DNA of 64,000 nucleotides, taken from WJKQ01 sp043810515 (GTDB taxonomy: Bacteria; Patescibacteriota; Gracilibacteria; UBA1369; LOWO2-01-FULL-3). The position numbers and the translations under genes were made by a program. Position 1 is the stretch's first letter. Each line of letters opens with the position of its first letter. Below, piece after piece: positions 26,537 to 33,569 of this stretch. Under the pieces are notes generated by a model. The model was not told the DNA's origin. It worked only from the letters and a program-made list of their open reading frames with translations, and ran no database searches. Where the stretch lies: positions 3,845 to 67,844 of the forward strand of contig JBDRNZ010000027.1 in the NCBI GenBank assembly GCA_043810515.1. Reading direction: 5' to 3'.

Positions 26537-27277
26537 ATGAAAAAGTATTTTCAAGCACCGTGGAGCATAAAGGACATATTAATCGTGTTTTCTGTAATAA
26601 TGGCCGCGACTATCGCGGCCGGCGCCGGAATGTACATATTTGATGCAAAAAACTATATCGAGGAGTCAAAATACAGGATTTTTATACTTTTTGGAATATT
26701 TTTATTGCAATGGCTGATAATTTTTGTGCCGCTTATCGCGATTACAGTTTTAAAATACAAATTAAAATTCAGGCATTTCGGATTCAAAAAAACGGGAATA
26801 TGGAAAATATTAGAATTCGTCATTGGAGGTTACGTAATATATTTGGGAATAAACATCATCCTAACTCTGATAATCTTATATGCAGGCTTTAAAATCCCAG
26901 GCTACCAGCTTCAGGAAAAAATTCTACCTGTATTTGGCGACGGAACGGTAAATCTTGTGGTAGCGGGAATTATCCTGGTTTTGGTGGCACCGGTTCTGGA
27001 GGAAATATTTTTCAGAGGATTTCTGCTACGTTCATTGACAAATAAAATAGGGGCAATATACGGAACTGTATTTACAGCTGTCATTTTTGCGATTTTCCAT
27101 ATGCAATGGCAGAGCATAATTCCTATATTCATACTTGGACTTATAATCAACGCAATGGTAATAAAGACCAGGTCAATCTGGCCGGGTATATATTTTCATA
27201 TATTTAATAACGCGATTGCGTTTACTCTGGAAATACTGATATTAAAAGAGGTTGTACCTTTGGATAGTGTTGTTTAA
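26537..27277 (+). CDS. CPBP-family intramembrane metalloprotease
   Basis: A polytopic membrane protein with the CPBP (Abi) signature: VAPVLEEIFFRGFLLRSL (EExxxR) and AVIFAIFHMQW (FxxxH), plus later hydrophobic helices with HIFNNAIAF. The family includes type II CAAX prenyl endopeptidase-like proteases. I place the start at ATG 26537 (MKKYFQAPWSIKD) because the in-frame upstream residues are not hydrophobic or family-like; ATG 26522 is the alternative. Ends 19 bases before tRNA-Arg. Confidence 0.87.
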   Translation: MKKYFQAPWSIKDILIVFSVIMAATIAAGAGMYIFDAKNYIEESKYRIFILFGIFLLQWLIIFVPLIAITVLKYKLKFRHFGFKKTGIWKILEFVIGGYVIYLGINIILTLIILYAGFKIPGYQLQEKILPVFGDGTVNLVVAGIILVLVAPVLEEIFFRGFLLRSLTNKIGAIYGTVFTAVIFAIFHMQWQSIIPIFILGLIINAMVIKTRSIWPGIYFHIFNNAIAFTLEILILKEVVPLDSVV

Positions 27278-27296
27278 AATAAGCCTCGTGTAATAA

Positions 27297-27372
27297 GCCC
27301 GAGTAGCTCAGGGGATAGAGCAGCGCCCTTCTAAGGCGAAGGTCACAGGTTCAAATCCTGTCTCGGGTACCA
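27297..27372 (+). tRNA. tRNA-Arg (anticodon UCU), with encoded CCA
   Basis: The acceptor GCCCGAG pairs with CTCGGGT (first pair G-U). The D arm is GCTC/GAGC, the anticodon loop CTTCTAA gives UCU, and the T loop is TTCAAAT. Discriminator A and CCA are encoded at 27369-27372. It is the attachment site of the integrative element that begins at its 3' end; the recombinase frame runs antisense into it as far as 27308. Confidence 0.95.
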
Positions 27373-28867
27373 AAATCTGACTTTTCGGAATTTTTCCTTC
27401 CATTTTTTGGGCGAATTGAAAGGCTTGCCACTCTGTATTTGGCTTTTTTAAACCATTTTCGGGCTGGCTAATTTGCACCCTTTTCTCGGCGAGACGGAGG
27501 TTCGAGCCAAAGATTTCTTTGGCAAGCGCTTTTTTAGGGAAAAGCGCTTCATCCCTTGCGATTTTCGGCGCATTCTGCGCCGTATTTATCCATTCCCTGA
27601 ACGGTTCGAGCCAATCATTCTGCTTTTGTTCAAGATTGATGATTTGTTCTTCCAGCGTCTTCTTTTTGCTCATCAGTTCTGCTTTTCTGACTCTGTATTC
27701 CTCACGGTCAATATCCTGCTCAAGATATACATCCATAAGCCGCTGGATTTGCATGCCGATTTTATGAATTTTCTTTTGTGCCTCTTGAACAAAAGCAGAG
27801 CAGGATTGGGCGGACTGTTTTTCATCATTTTGTGCCATTTTTAAAAGATCTTCCGCCCAATCCTGTGGCAAAGAAACTTTTTGAATAAGAGCCGAAAGCT
27901 GTTTGTCTAATTCTTCTTCACGCACATAGGGTTGAGTGCAGTTGATGGTCTTGGATTTCTTGGTACAGCGATAATAGGTATGTCCTTTCTGCACCTCAGC
28001 CGTTATCATCATGTCGCACTCACTGCATGAGAATAGTCCGCAAAACGCTTTCGGCTCATTTTTCGATTGTTTTCGCGGTTTGCCTCTTTCTTTTAGCACT
28101 TCCTGTACACGATCAAAAAGTTTCTTTGCTATGATTGGCTCGTGTTTGCCTTCATGCAGTTCTCCTGTATAGCGGAAATGTCCGTAATAGAAAGGATTTT
28201 TAAGGATAAATGTGATTCTGTCTTTGTGGATTCTCTTTCCGTTACGGGATAGGACTCCTTTTTGCGCCAAAAAGTCGGAAATATCTTCAAGTCGAGCGTT
28301 GCCCTGTGCGTAAAACTCAAATGCATCTTTGATGATTTTTGATTTCTTCTTATCAACTACAATGGTTTTGTTTCGAACATCATTTATATACCCGATCGGG
28401 GCAACGCTGGGATATTCTCCACGTCGCACTTTTTGGCGCAAACCTCGCTTCGTATTTTCGGAAAGAGAATCCACATAATATTTGCTTTGCCCAAATGCAA
28501 TATTGAGCATGAATTTTCCCTGTGGTGTCGACTCAAACCAGAATTGTGGAAATTTCAATGCTTCAATACGCCCGCAATCAATAAGATAGATTATTTTCCC
28601 ACCGTCCACAGAATTGCGCGCAAGTCTATCGGGATGCCACGCCAAAATTCCGGCCGCCTCGTTGTTTTCAACTCTTTTTAGCATTTCGTTGAAGATAGGG
28701 CGGCCTGGAATTTTGGCGGATTGTTTCTCGATAAAGACTTCTGCAATAGACAAGTTTTCTTGTTTTGCGAATGTGCGCAATTCTGTGATCTGCGCATCAA
28801 TACTCAAAACCTGCTTATCTTCCACATCAGTGGACTTGCGGGCATACAAAAAGAATTTTTGCTGCAT
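27308..28867 (-). CDS. Large serine recombinase (integrase), 3' end antisense to tRNA-Arg
   Basis: 519 residues from ATG 28867 (MQQKFFLYARKS; the in-frame TTG further up is unlikely). The resolvase catalytic domain has YARKSTDVEDKQVLSIDAQ with the nucleophilic Ser, and GILAWHPDRLARNSVDGG. The recombinase domain follows (VAPIGYINDVRNKTIVVDKKKS). A zinc ribbon comes next (FSCSECDMMITA with CxxC, later YRCTKKS and NCTQPYV). A coiled coil spans about residues 350-430. The last 20 residues (from VPETGFEP onward) are encoded by the tRNA antisense strand. In the element's other junctions the frame ends VQLYDTARTYFRGTGG instead, so this C-terminus is an integration product. It likely catalyses integration and excision at the tRNA end. 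Confidence 0.93.
   Translation of the reverse strand: MQQKFFLYARKSTDVEDKQVLSIDAQITELRTFAKQENLSIAEVFIEKQSAKIPGRPIFNEMLKRVENNEAAGILAWHPDRLARNSVDGGKIIYLIDCGRIEALKFPQFWFESTPQGKFMLNIAFGQSKYYVDSLSENTKRGLRQKVRRGEYPSVAPIGYINDVRNKTIVVDKKKSKIIKDAFEFYAQGNARLEDISDFLAQKGVLSRNGKRIHKDRITFILKNPFYYGHFRYTGELHEGKHEPIIAKKLFDRVQEVLKERGKPRKQSKNEPKAFCGLFSCSECDMMITAEVQKGHTYYRCTKKSKTINCTQPYVREEELDKQLSALIQKVSLPQDWAEDLLKMAQNDEKQSAQSCSAFVQEAQKKIHKIGMQIQRLMDVYLEQDIDREEYRVRKAELMSKKKTLEEQIINLEQKQNDWLEPFREWINTAQNAPKIARDEALFPKKALAKEIFGSNLRLAEKRVQISQPENGLKKPNTEWQAFQFAQKMEGKIPKSQILVPETGFEPVTFALEGRCSIP
27367..27372 (+). other. attL core (GTACCA) at tRNA-Arg 3' end
   Basis: GGGTACCA of the tRNA is followed at once by AAATCTGACTTTTCGG, the non-coding strand of the recombinase tail. 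The same AAATCTGAC tail follows GCACCA at the internal inverted site, which places the crossover at or within the (G)TACCA/CACCA core. Confidence 0.75.
27373..27501. repeat. Inverted repeat, recombinase-tail copy A
   Basis: These ~129 bases, encoding the LRLAEKR to KSQIL part of the recombinase, recur in inverted orientation at 29137-29265 with few mismatches. The outer end of both copies is at an ACCA core. Confidence 0.9.
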
Positions 28868-28995
28868 ATTCTTGAGGTTAGTGAATAGAAAATTTAAATG
28901 ACCGTCTTGGTGCAACCAACTCAGGAGAAAACCTCAAGAATTGTCCAAGACGGCCATTTAAAAAGGTTTTCTCGCCTGTGTAGTTGGTTGCACCA
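28868..28995. promoter_or_regulatory. Recombinase leader with three interleaved inverted repeats
   Basis: Three pairs of complementary segments occur in the crossing order C-A-B-C'-A'-B': C 28868-28879 with 28930-28941 (ATTCTTGAGGTT); A 28894-28910 with 28945-28961 (CCGTCTTGG core, one mismatch); B 28908-28934 with 28964-28995 (TGGTGCAACCAACT and AGAAAACCT, with a small insertion). They directly precede the recombinase ATG on the minus strand. They could form mutually exclusive or pseudoknotted structures, or be recombinase/accessory binding sites. The repeats are seen; the role is inference. Confidence 0.7.
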
Positions 28996-29136
28996 CTATT
29001 TTACCAAAATTCAAACAAAATCAAAAATTCTTTTTGTTGGGCAAAGCAAACAATAGGCTGCCCGAAGTTATTTATATTTTAAATTGGTTTTCGGACAGCC
29101 TGCAAGACAGAATCACAAAATCGCAAGGGATGTCGC
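28996..29136. other. Spacer between recombinase leader and recombinase remnant
   Basis: No gene is recognisable on either strand. A plus-strand frame opens at 29034 and reads into the recombinase remnant, but its first ~35 residues match nothing I know. Confidence 0.5.
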
Positions 29137-29318
29137 ACCTCCGTCTCGCCGAGAAAAGGGCGCAAATTAGCCAGCCCGAAAATGGCTTAAATAAGCCGAA
29201 TACAGAGTGGCAAGCCTTGCAATTCGCCCGAAAAATGGAAGGAAAAATTCCGAAAAGTCAGATTTTGGTGCAGTTATATGACACTGCTCGAACATATTTT
29301 AGAGGAACTGGGGGCTAG
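29137..29318 (+). pseudogene. Recombinase 3'-end remnant (inverted second copy)
   Basis: On the plus strand this encodes LRLAEKRAQISQPENGL, then NKPNTEWQALQFARKMEGK and IPKSQIL. This matches the intact recombinase C-terminal region with scattered substitutions, then continues VQLYDTARTYFRGTGG and TAG. The catalytic and DNA-binding domains are absent. It spans the attP-like junction and shows the uninterrupted (unintegrated) C-terminus. Confidence 0.88.
29266..29271 (-). other. Internal inverted attP-like core (GCACCA on minus strand)
   Basis: Read on the minus strand this is CATATAACTGCACCAAAATC: the element arm on one side of ACCA and the recombinase tail on the other. That is the combination expected of an excised element's attP, present here in inverted orientation in the middle of the element. 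Confidence 0.75.
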
Positions 29319-29623
29319 CCTCCAGTGAAAATTCTAAAAAACGAACGAGGGTAGGTGCGCGGTGAAGCCTGGCACCGCGCACCTGAGAAATGAGGATCTA
29401 AAAACGCGCCGCCCGAGGTTCGGGGGCGGGCGGCGCGAATAAAACACTGTCCAAATTCCAAAGTTTGATAGGGAGGGCAGGCAAAAATTCATTATTGAAA
29501 GTTATACAAAACTTTAATACAAAACTTTAATACAATGGGAAAATAAGATAAACTATAAAATAGATAGTCTGCGTAAGTGTTTTGACGGAAGGAACCACTA
29601 TATGGTTTTGAAAAAGTGAAAGA
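29267..29623. repeat. Left hairpin-rich arm (inverted with 34644-34986)
   Basis: 357 bases, closely matching the reverse complement of the right arm over its whole length. Three stem-loops are visible: ACTGGGGG/CCTCCAGT (29307-29326, contains the remnant's TAG); AGGTGCGCGGTG/CACCGCGCACCT (29353-29384, 12 perfect pairs); and CGCGCCGCCCG/CGGGCGGCGCG (29405-29437, 11 pairs). The GC-rich stems stand out in an AT-rich region. A unit of about 14 bases with ACAAAACTTTAATA is tandemly doubled here but single in the right arm. No gene beyond the remnant end. Confidence 0.92.
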
Positions 29624-29703
29624 AGAAGCTGAATGGAATATTATAGAAAGATTACCTATTATATCTATTATTTGGTCGATTATTGTTCACACAATTACAA
29701 TTA

Positions 29704-30342
29704 TTAATCATTTACAATTACTAAATCAGCATTCCTTAATTGCTGATTTATCCATTGTTTCTCTGCTGGTTTAATAACACTATCAAACCATATTCGTAAA
29801 GTCGATGGATCCTCATCCCTTTCCAATACATCTCTATTGTATTTTCTTTGCCACCTTATTTCTTCTGGGATATTTAAAAAAACCGAAAAAAGCTTAAGTC
29901 TCATAGATTGAACAGTATCTAATATTTCTGGATGCATTGCATAAAGACCTTCCACTATTAATGGAGTTTTTTGAAGTCTTAAATGTGCCCATCCGTTTTG
30001 CCTTGAAAGTTCATGTGAAAAAATTGGGATTCTTGCTATTTTTTTTCTAAAAATATCTTGTAAAGTTTCTATTAAAACATTCCAATTATAACAATCTGGT
30101 GAGTCCCATTGTCTAATATTAAGTTCTGGTAAAACCAGCTCCATTTCATCTTCATTCTTGAAGTAATTATCAAGGGATAAAAGAGAAACTCCTAATTCTT
30201 CCGAGATCATTTTAGATATTGTACTTTTGCCACTACCAGTTGGACCAGAAATTAAAAGAAGATCCGGCATTTCCTTCTGGCACACCTTGGTAATATGCTC
30301 AAAAGCCAATGATTCTGAGACAACACTCATAGTACTTTCCAT
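29704..30342 (-). CDS. P-loop nucleoside (uridine kinase-like) kinase
   Basis: About 212 residues from ATG 30342; a TTG at 30360 or ATG at 30330 is also possible. The Walker A loop LLLISGPTGSGKSTISKM, LLSLDNYFKN (the SLDDYY-like substrate loop of uridine kinases), ELNIRQWDSPDCYNWNVLIETL, LIVEGLYAM and a lid-like RWQRKYNRDVLERDEDPSTLR place it in the uridine kinase/phosphoribulokinase group. The substrate is unknown. It lies at the edge of the element's cargo, divergent from the PurM-like operon, and ends 80 bases from the left arm. Confidence 0.8.
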   Translation of the reverse strand: MESTMSVVSESLAFEHITKVCQKEMPDLLLISGPTGSGKSTISKMISEELGVSLLSLDNYFKNEDEMELVLPELNIRQWDSPDCYNWNVLIETLQDIFRKKIARIPIFSHELSRQNGWAHLRLQKTPLIVEGLYAMHPEILDTVQSMRLKLFSVFLNIPEEIRWQRKYNRDVLERDEDPSTLRIWFDSVIKPAEKQWINQQLRNADLVIVND

Positions 30343-30376
30343 GTTAGCTACTATTGACAATTTACGCTAGATTCGG

Positions 30377-30405
30377 TAGACTTTTCAAGCAAATAATTGT
30401 ATAAT
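30377..30405 (+). promoter_or_regulatory. Promoter of the cargo operon
   Basis: TAGACT (30377-30382), 17 bases, TATAAT (30400-30405), 26 bases before the PurM-like ATG. The -10 is perfect and the -35 matches TTGACA at four of six positions. Confidence 0.7.
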
Positions 30406-30431
30406 ATTTCAATTCTTCATTTTTTTAAAAA

Positions 30432-31604
30432 ATGCTTACCTACAAAAAACTGGGGTCTGATGCTGATAAAGACGCTGTTCACGAGGCGACAAAGGGGTTA
30501 GACAAGGGGCTTTTCCCTGGGGCTTTCTGCTTCATTGCCCCTGATATTGCTGACAATGATTCATATTGTTGCCTTAAGCATACAGATGGAGCGGGAAGTA
30601 AGGCGAATGTGGCATATATGGCAACAAAAGAAGGGTTTAGTAGTGATGTGTGGAAAGGAATTGCTCATGATAGCCTAGTTATGAATATTGATGATATGGC
30701 AGCGGTTGGTGCTACTGAAAATTTTCAGTTAACTAACTGTATCGACAGAAATCCGTTTATTATTTCTGATGAAGCAGTATCAAAAATTATTGAAGGATAT
30801 AGGGAATCCATCGACAATCTTTCTGGTTACACAAAAATTGATATGTGTGGCGGAGAAACTGCAGATACTGGCAATAATGTGCGTACTGTAGTTGTTAATT
30901 CTGACGCTTATGCTCGAATGAAAAGAGAAGATGTAATAGATGCAAGTAGAACCAGTGTCGGAGATGTTTTGGTTGGATTCTCGTCATACGGACAATCCAA
31001 GTACGAAGACAAATACAATTCGGGGGTTAGTAGTAATGGTTTTACTCTGTTGACTCATGCCATGCTAGACTCATCATATAAAGCAAGATATCCGGAAACT
31101 TATGATGAAAATATATCGGAAAGTGCATATTCTGGAGAATTTAATTTGAAAACAAAAATTCCTGGTACAGATATGACATTAGGAGAGGCGATGCTTTCTC
31201 CAACTCGTTCGTACTTGCCACTCATAAAAGCATTATTGGCAAATAATAATAATGGAATAAAAGGAATTTTTAATTGTACGGGAGGAGGGCTAACAAAACC
31301 AATAAGATTTGGTAAAGATGTAAAGTATGTAATGGATGGCATGATTGATCCTGGTCCATTTTTTAGGTTTGTATACGAGAATTCAGATATTGAACCACAT
31401 GAATTGTACAAAACATTTAATATGGGATGTAGGTTAATAATTTCTTGTACAATAGAGGCTGTTAATGGAATTCTCAAAAGCGCTGCCGATTTTGAGATTG
31501 AAGCAAAGGTAATTGGACGAGTTGAGCAATCATTAAAAGAAGGCATTAATGAAATTGAAATAACAGATCCTCTTAGTGATGAGGTTCTTAAATATGAAAA
31601 ATAA
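30432..31604 (+). CDS. AIR synthase-like (PurM, Bacteroidetes-type)
   Basis: The 390-residue protein belongs to the PurM/AIR synthase superfamily. LKHTDGAGSKANVAYM carries the DGxGSK ATP-site motif, MNIDDMAAVGATENF the metal/substrate-binding strand, MCGGETADTG the glycine loop. The C-terminal domain has NCTGGGLTK and FNMGCRLII. The closest remembered relatives are the longer Bacteroidetes PurM proteins. PurM closes FGAM to 5-aminoimidazole ribotide (AIR) with ATP. No other canonical purine gene is in the window, so it may supply AIR or a related imidazole nucleotide to the cargo pathway (inference). First gene of a five-gene operon; 3 bases to the next. Confidence 0.9.
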   Translation: MLTYKKLGSDADKDAVHEATKGLDKGLFPGAFCFIAPDIADNDSYCCLKHTDGAGSKANVAYMATKEGFSSDVWKGIAHDSLVMNIDDMAAVGATENFQLTNCIDRNPFIISDEAVSKIIEGYRESIDNLSGYTKIDMCGGETADTGNNVRTVVVNSDAYARMKREDVIDASRTSVGDVLVGFSSYGQSKYEDKYNSGVSSNGFTLLTHAMLDSSYKARYPETYDENISESAYSGEFNLKTKIPGTDMTLGEAMLSPTRSYLPLIKALLANNNNGIKGIFNCTGGGLTKPIRFGKDVKYVMDGMIDPGPFFRFVYENSDIEPHELYKTFNMGCRLIISCTIEAVNGILKSAADFEIEAKVIGRVEQSLKEGINEIEITDPLSDEVLKYEK

Positions 31605-31607
31605 TCT

Positions 31608-32228
31608 ATGACAAAAATAAAAATTGCACTTCCAAAAGGAAGGTTTTATGATAGGAGCATGGCAATTATTGCAAGAACTACCAATAGAGATTTTTGTGAT
31701 ATCAAGAAGAGTAAAAAATTAGTTTTTGAATCTGAAGATTATACTTTCTTCTTATTAAAATCATCGGATATTTGTAAATTTATCTTTGATAAGAAAATTG
31801 ATATCGGAATTGTTCCTGATGAATGGATTTTAGAATATGAATTGCAGCACAAGGTAACGTTTGATAAGCTAAAAAGGATTGAGTGGGTACATACTAGAAT
31901 TAGCTTAATTTCTAAGTCTGCAAATACTATCGGCAATAATGATGTCATTGCTTCCTCTTACCCCTTTATTGTCCTTAATTATTTAGAGCAAAAGGTTCAA
32001 ATTAATAATCATCCCGATATAAAAATCTATAAACTCAATGGGTCAATTGAAGCAACTATTCCTAAAATTTTTGCATTTGGCATAGATTGTGTTGAATCGG
32101 GGAAAACTATTTCTTGTAACGACTTAGTTGAATTAGACATTATTCATGACAATTTGTCCCTATCACTTATCAAAAAAAACGGGAGCAATCTCAATTTCCA
32201 TCAAATTAATAATCTATACTTAGACTAA
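31608..32228 (+). CDS. HisG-like phosphoribosyltransferase (short form)
   Basis: 206 residues, the length of short-form ATP phosphoribosyltransferase. IKIALPKGRFYDRSM is the HisG N-terminus; SSDICKFIFDKKIDIGIVPDEW matches the RPxDIPxYV...DxGIxGxD region. LNGSIEATIPKIFAFGIDCVESGKT corresponds to the NGSVE...ADAIVDLVETGxT PRPP-binding loop. HisG joins PRPP to ATP at the start of histidine synthesis. No other his gene or hisZ partner is seen, so a specialised role is likely. In coformycin/pentostatin clusters a HisG homologue works with an SDR, as found here two genes on. Stop and next start overlap (TAATG). Confidence 0.85.
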   Translation: MTKIKIALPKGRFYDRSMAIIARTTNRDFCDIKKSKKLVFESEDYTFFLLKSSDICKFIFDKKIDIGIVPDEWILEYELQHKVTFDKLKRIEWVHTRISLISKSANTIGNNDVIASSYPFIVLNYLEQKVQINNHPDIKIYKLNGSIEATIPKIFAFGIDCVESGKTISCNDLVELDIIHDNLSLSLIKKNGSNLNFHQINNLYLD

Positions 32229-32848
32229 TGCTACTTACATCACTTGCAAATACTAGCCCCATACTCAGAATAGATCTGTTAATGAACAATAAGGATTTGA
32301 CCACTTTAAGTGGCTTATGCCCCTTATCAGATATTGAGAAAAATAATATTGAATCAAAGAAGGTTGTGCCTAGGACTATTCGCAACATATTATTTGCGAT
32401 GAATGTTTTGGATGAATTATTTACAGAAATTACTGGTTTTAAAAGACATATATACATATTGGGTGATGGAACCATATGGAATTTTCTTGCAAAAAATATC
32501 TTGTATAAAGATATCAATAATATTGATAAATCTTATTATCTAGAAATTATGTGCACATTGGGGTTATCATATCGTTTTAATGTGGCAAAAAAATTTGGTT
32601 ATAGTGATACTAAGGTAATGCAATTGAGACTAAACGGATGGGGTAGAGCTTATTGTTTTAGTGAAGAAAATATTGATGATTATCAGAAATTAAAAGAAGA
32701 TATGTATAAATATTGGCTTCCGGTAATTTCTAAATATAAAAGTGAATACACTGACTTAGTTATGATGTGTGACAGCACTGAAAGACCTTTGGAGGTGGAA
32801 AAAATTCATAAGATTAATGAGATTTTACCCATTAAATTGGTTACATAA
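32228..32848 (+). CDS. Unknown protein of the nucleotide cargo operon
   Basis: 206 residues, soluble, no signal peptide or membrane helix. I recognise no family. Notable stretches are HIYILGDGTIWNFLAKNILY, the helix-turn KKFGYSDTKVMQLRLNGWGR and VMMCDSTERPLEVEKI. It is not SAICAR synthetase-like: none of the PurC motifs is seen. Its tight coupling to the HisG-like gene (1-base overlap) and 9-base gap to the SDR gene suggest it works on the same substrate, or as a subunit of the HisG-like enzyme in place of HisZ; both are inference. Confidence 0.75.
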   Translation: MLLTSLANTSPILRIDLLMNNKDLTTLSGLCPLSDIEKNNIESKKVVPRTIRNILFAMNVLDELFTEITGFKRHIYILGDGTIWNFLAKNILYKDINNIDKSYYLEIMCTLGLSYRFNVAKKFGYSDTKVMQLRLNGWGRAYCFSEENIDDYQKLKEDMYKYWLPVISKYKSEYTDLVMMCDSTERPLEVEKIHKINEILPIKLVT

Positions 32849-32857
32849 TAAACTCTA

Positions 32858-33559
32858 ATGAACAATAAATATATTATTATCACTGGAGCCTCATCAGGCA
32901 TTGGAAAATCGGTTGCTATACAGGCTGCGAAAAAAGGCTTTAATCTAATTTTATCCGGAAGAAATTCTGTGAATTTAGACACTACTGCTAAATCTTGCAA
33001 AGATTATAGTGTTGAAGTTATTACTGTTTGTGGCGACATTACAAATCGTTTAAATCGGGAGAAAATTATAAATATCGCAAAAGATAATAAAGATATTTTT
33101 GGGCTTGTAAATGCAGCAGGTGTTGGAAAATTTGGTGATCCTGCTGAGTTGACTGATGACATGCTGGATGAAATGTTCAACATAAATGTAAAAGCAATGT
33201 TTAGTTTAAGTAGAGAAGTAATAAAAATTAAACACAAAAAGAGTTTTCTTAATATAATTAATATTAGTTCAGATTGCGATCAAGTTGCCTTTCCAGATGC
33301 AACTGGATATTGTGCGACAAAGGGAGGTGTTTTGATGATGTCTAAGGCATTTGGATTAGCGGTTAGAAAACAAAATGTAAGAGTTACATGTATATCTCCT
33401 GGTAGAGTTGATACCCATTTTAATAATAAGAAGCCTGGAATGAGGGTAGGGGCGTTGATGCCAGAGGAAGTTGCGGAAGTTGTTATGTTTGCCATTAATG
33501 CACATAAAAATATTGAACTTCAAGAAATACGAATCGATAGTATGTCTAGAACTTGGTAA
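32858..33559 (+). CDS. Short-chain dehydrogenase/reductase
   Basis: A classical SDR of 233 residues: IITGASSGIGKSVA (cofactor loop TGxxxGIG), LVNAAGVGKFG (NAG-like), NIINISSDCD with the catalytic Ser region, GYCATKGG with YxxxK, and CISPGRVDTHF. The Arg in LSGRNS after the second strand is compatible with NADP(H). It would oxidise or reduce a hydroxyl/keto group on the operon's product. The ATG lies 9 bases after the unknown gene. Confidence 0.92.
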   Translation: MNNKYIIITGASSGIGKSVAIQAAKKGFNLILSGRNSVNLDTTAKSCKDYSVEVITVCGDITNRLNREKIINIAKDNKDIFGLVNAAGVGKFGDPAELTDDMLDEMFNINVKAMFSLSREVIKIKHKKSFLNIINISSDCDQVAFPDATGYCATKGGVLMMSKAFGLAVRKQNVRVTCISPGRVDTHFNNKKPGMRVGALMPEEVAEVVMFAINAHKNIELQEIRIDSMSRTW

Positions 33560-33569
33560 ATATTCTTTC

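Noticed and set aside
29267..29623. Integron attC-like or IS200/IS605-type end hairpins
   Set aside because: No tyrosine integron integrase or HUH transposase is present, and the hairpins lack attC R/L box organisation.
32228..32848. Unknown cargo protein as SAICAR synthetase (PurC), completing a coformycin-type set
   Set aside because: None of the PurC motifs is visible in the translation; calling it PurC would be forcing the analogy.
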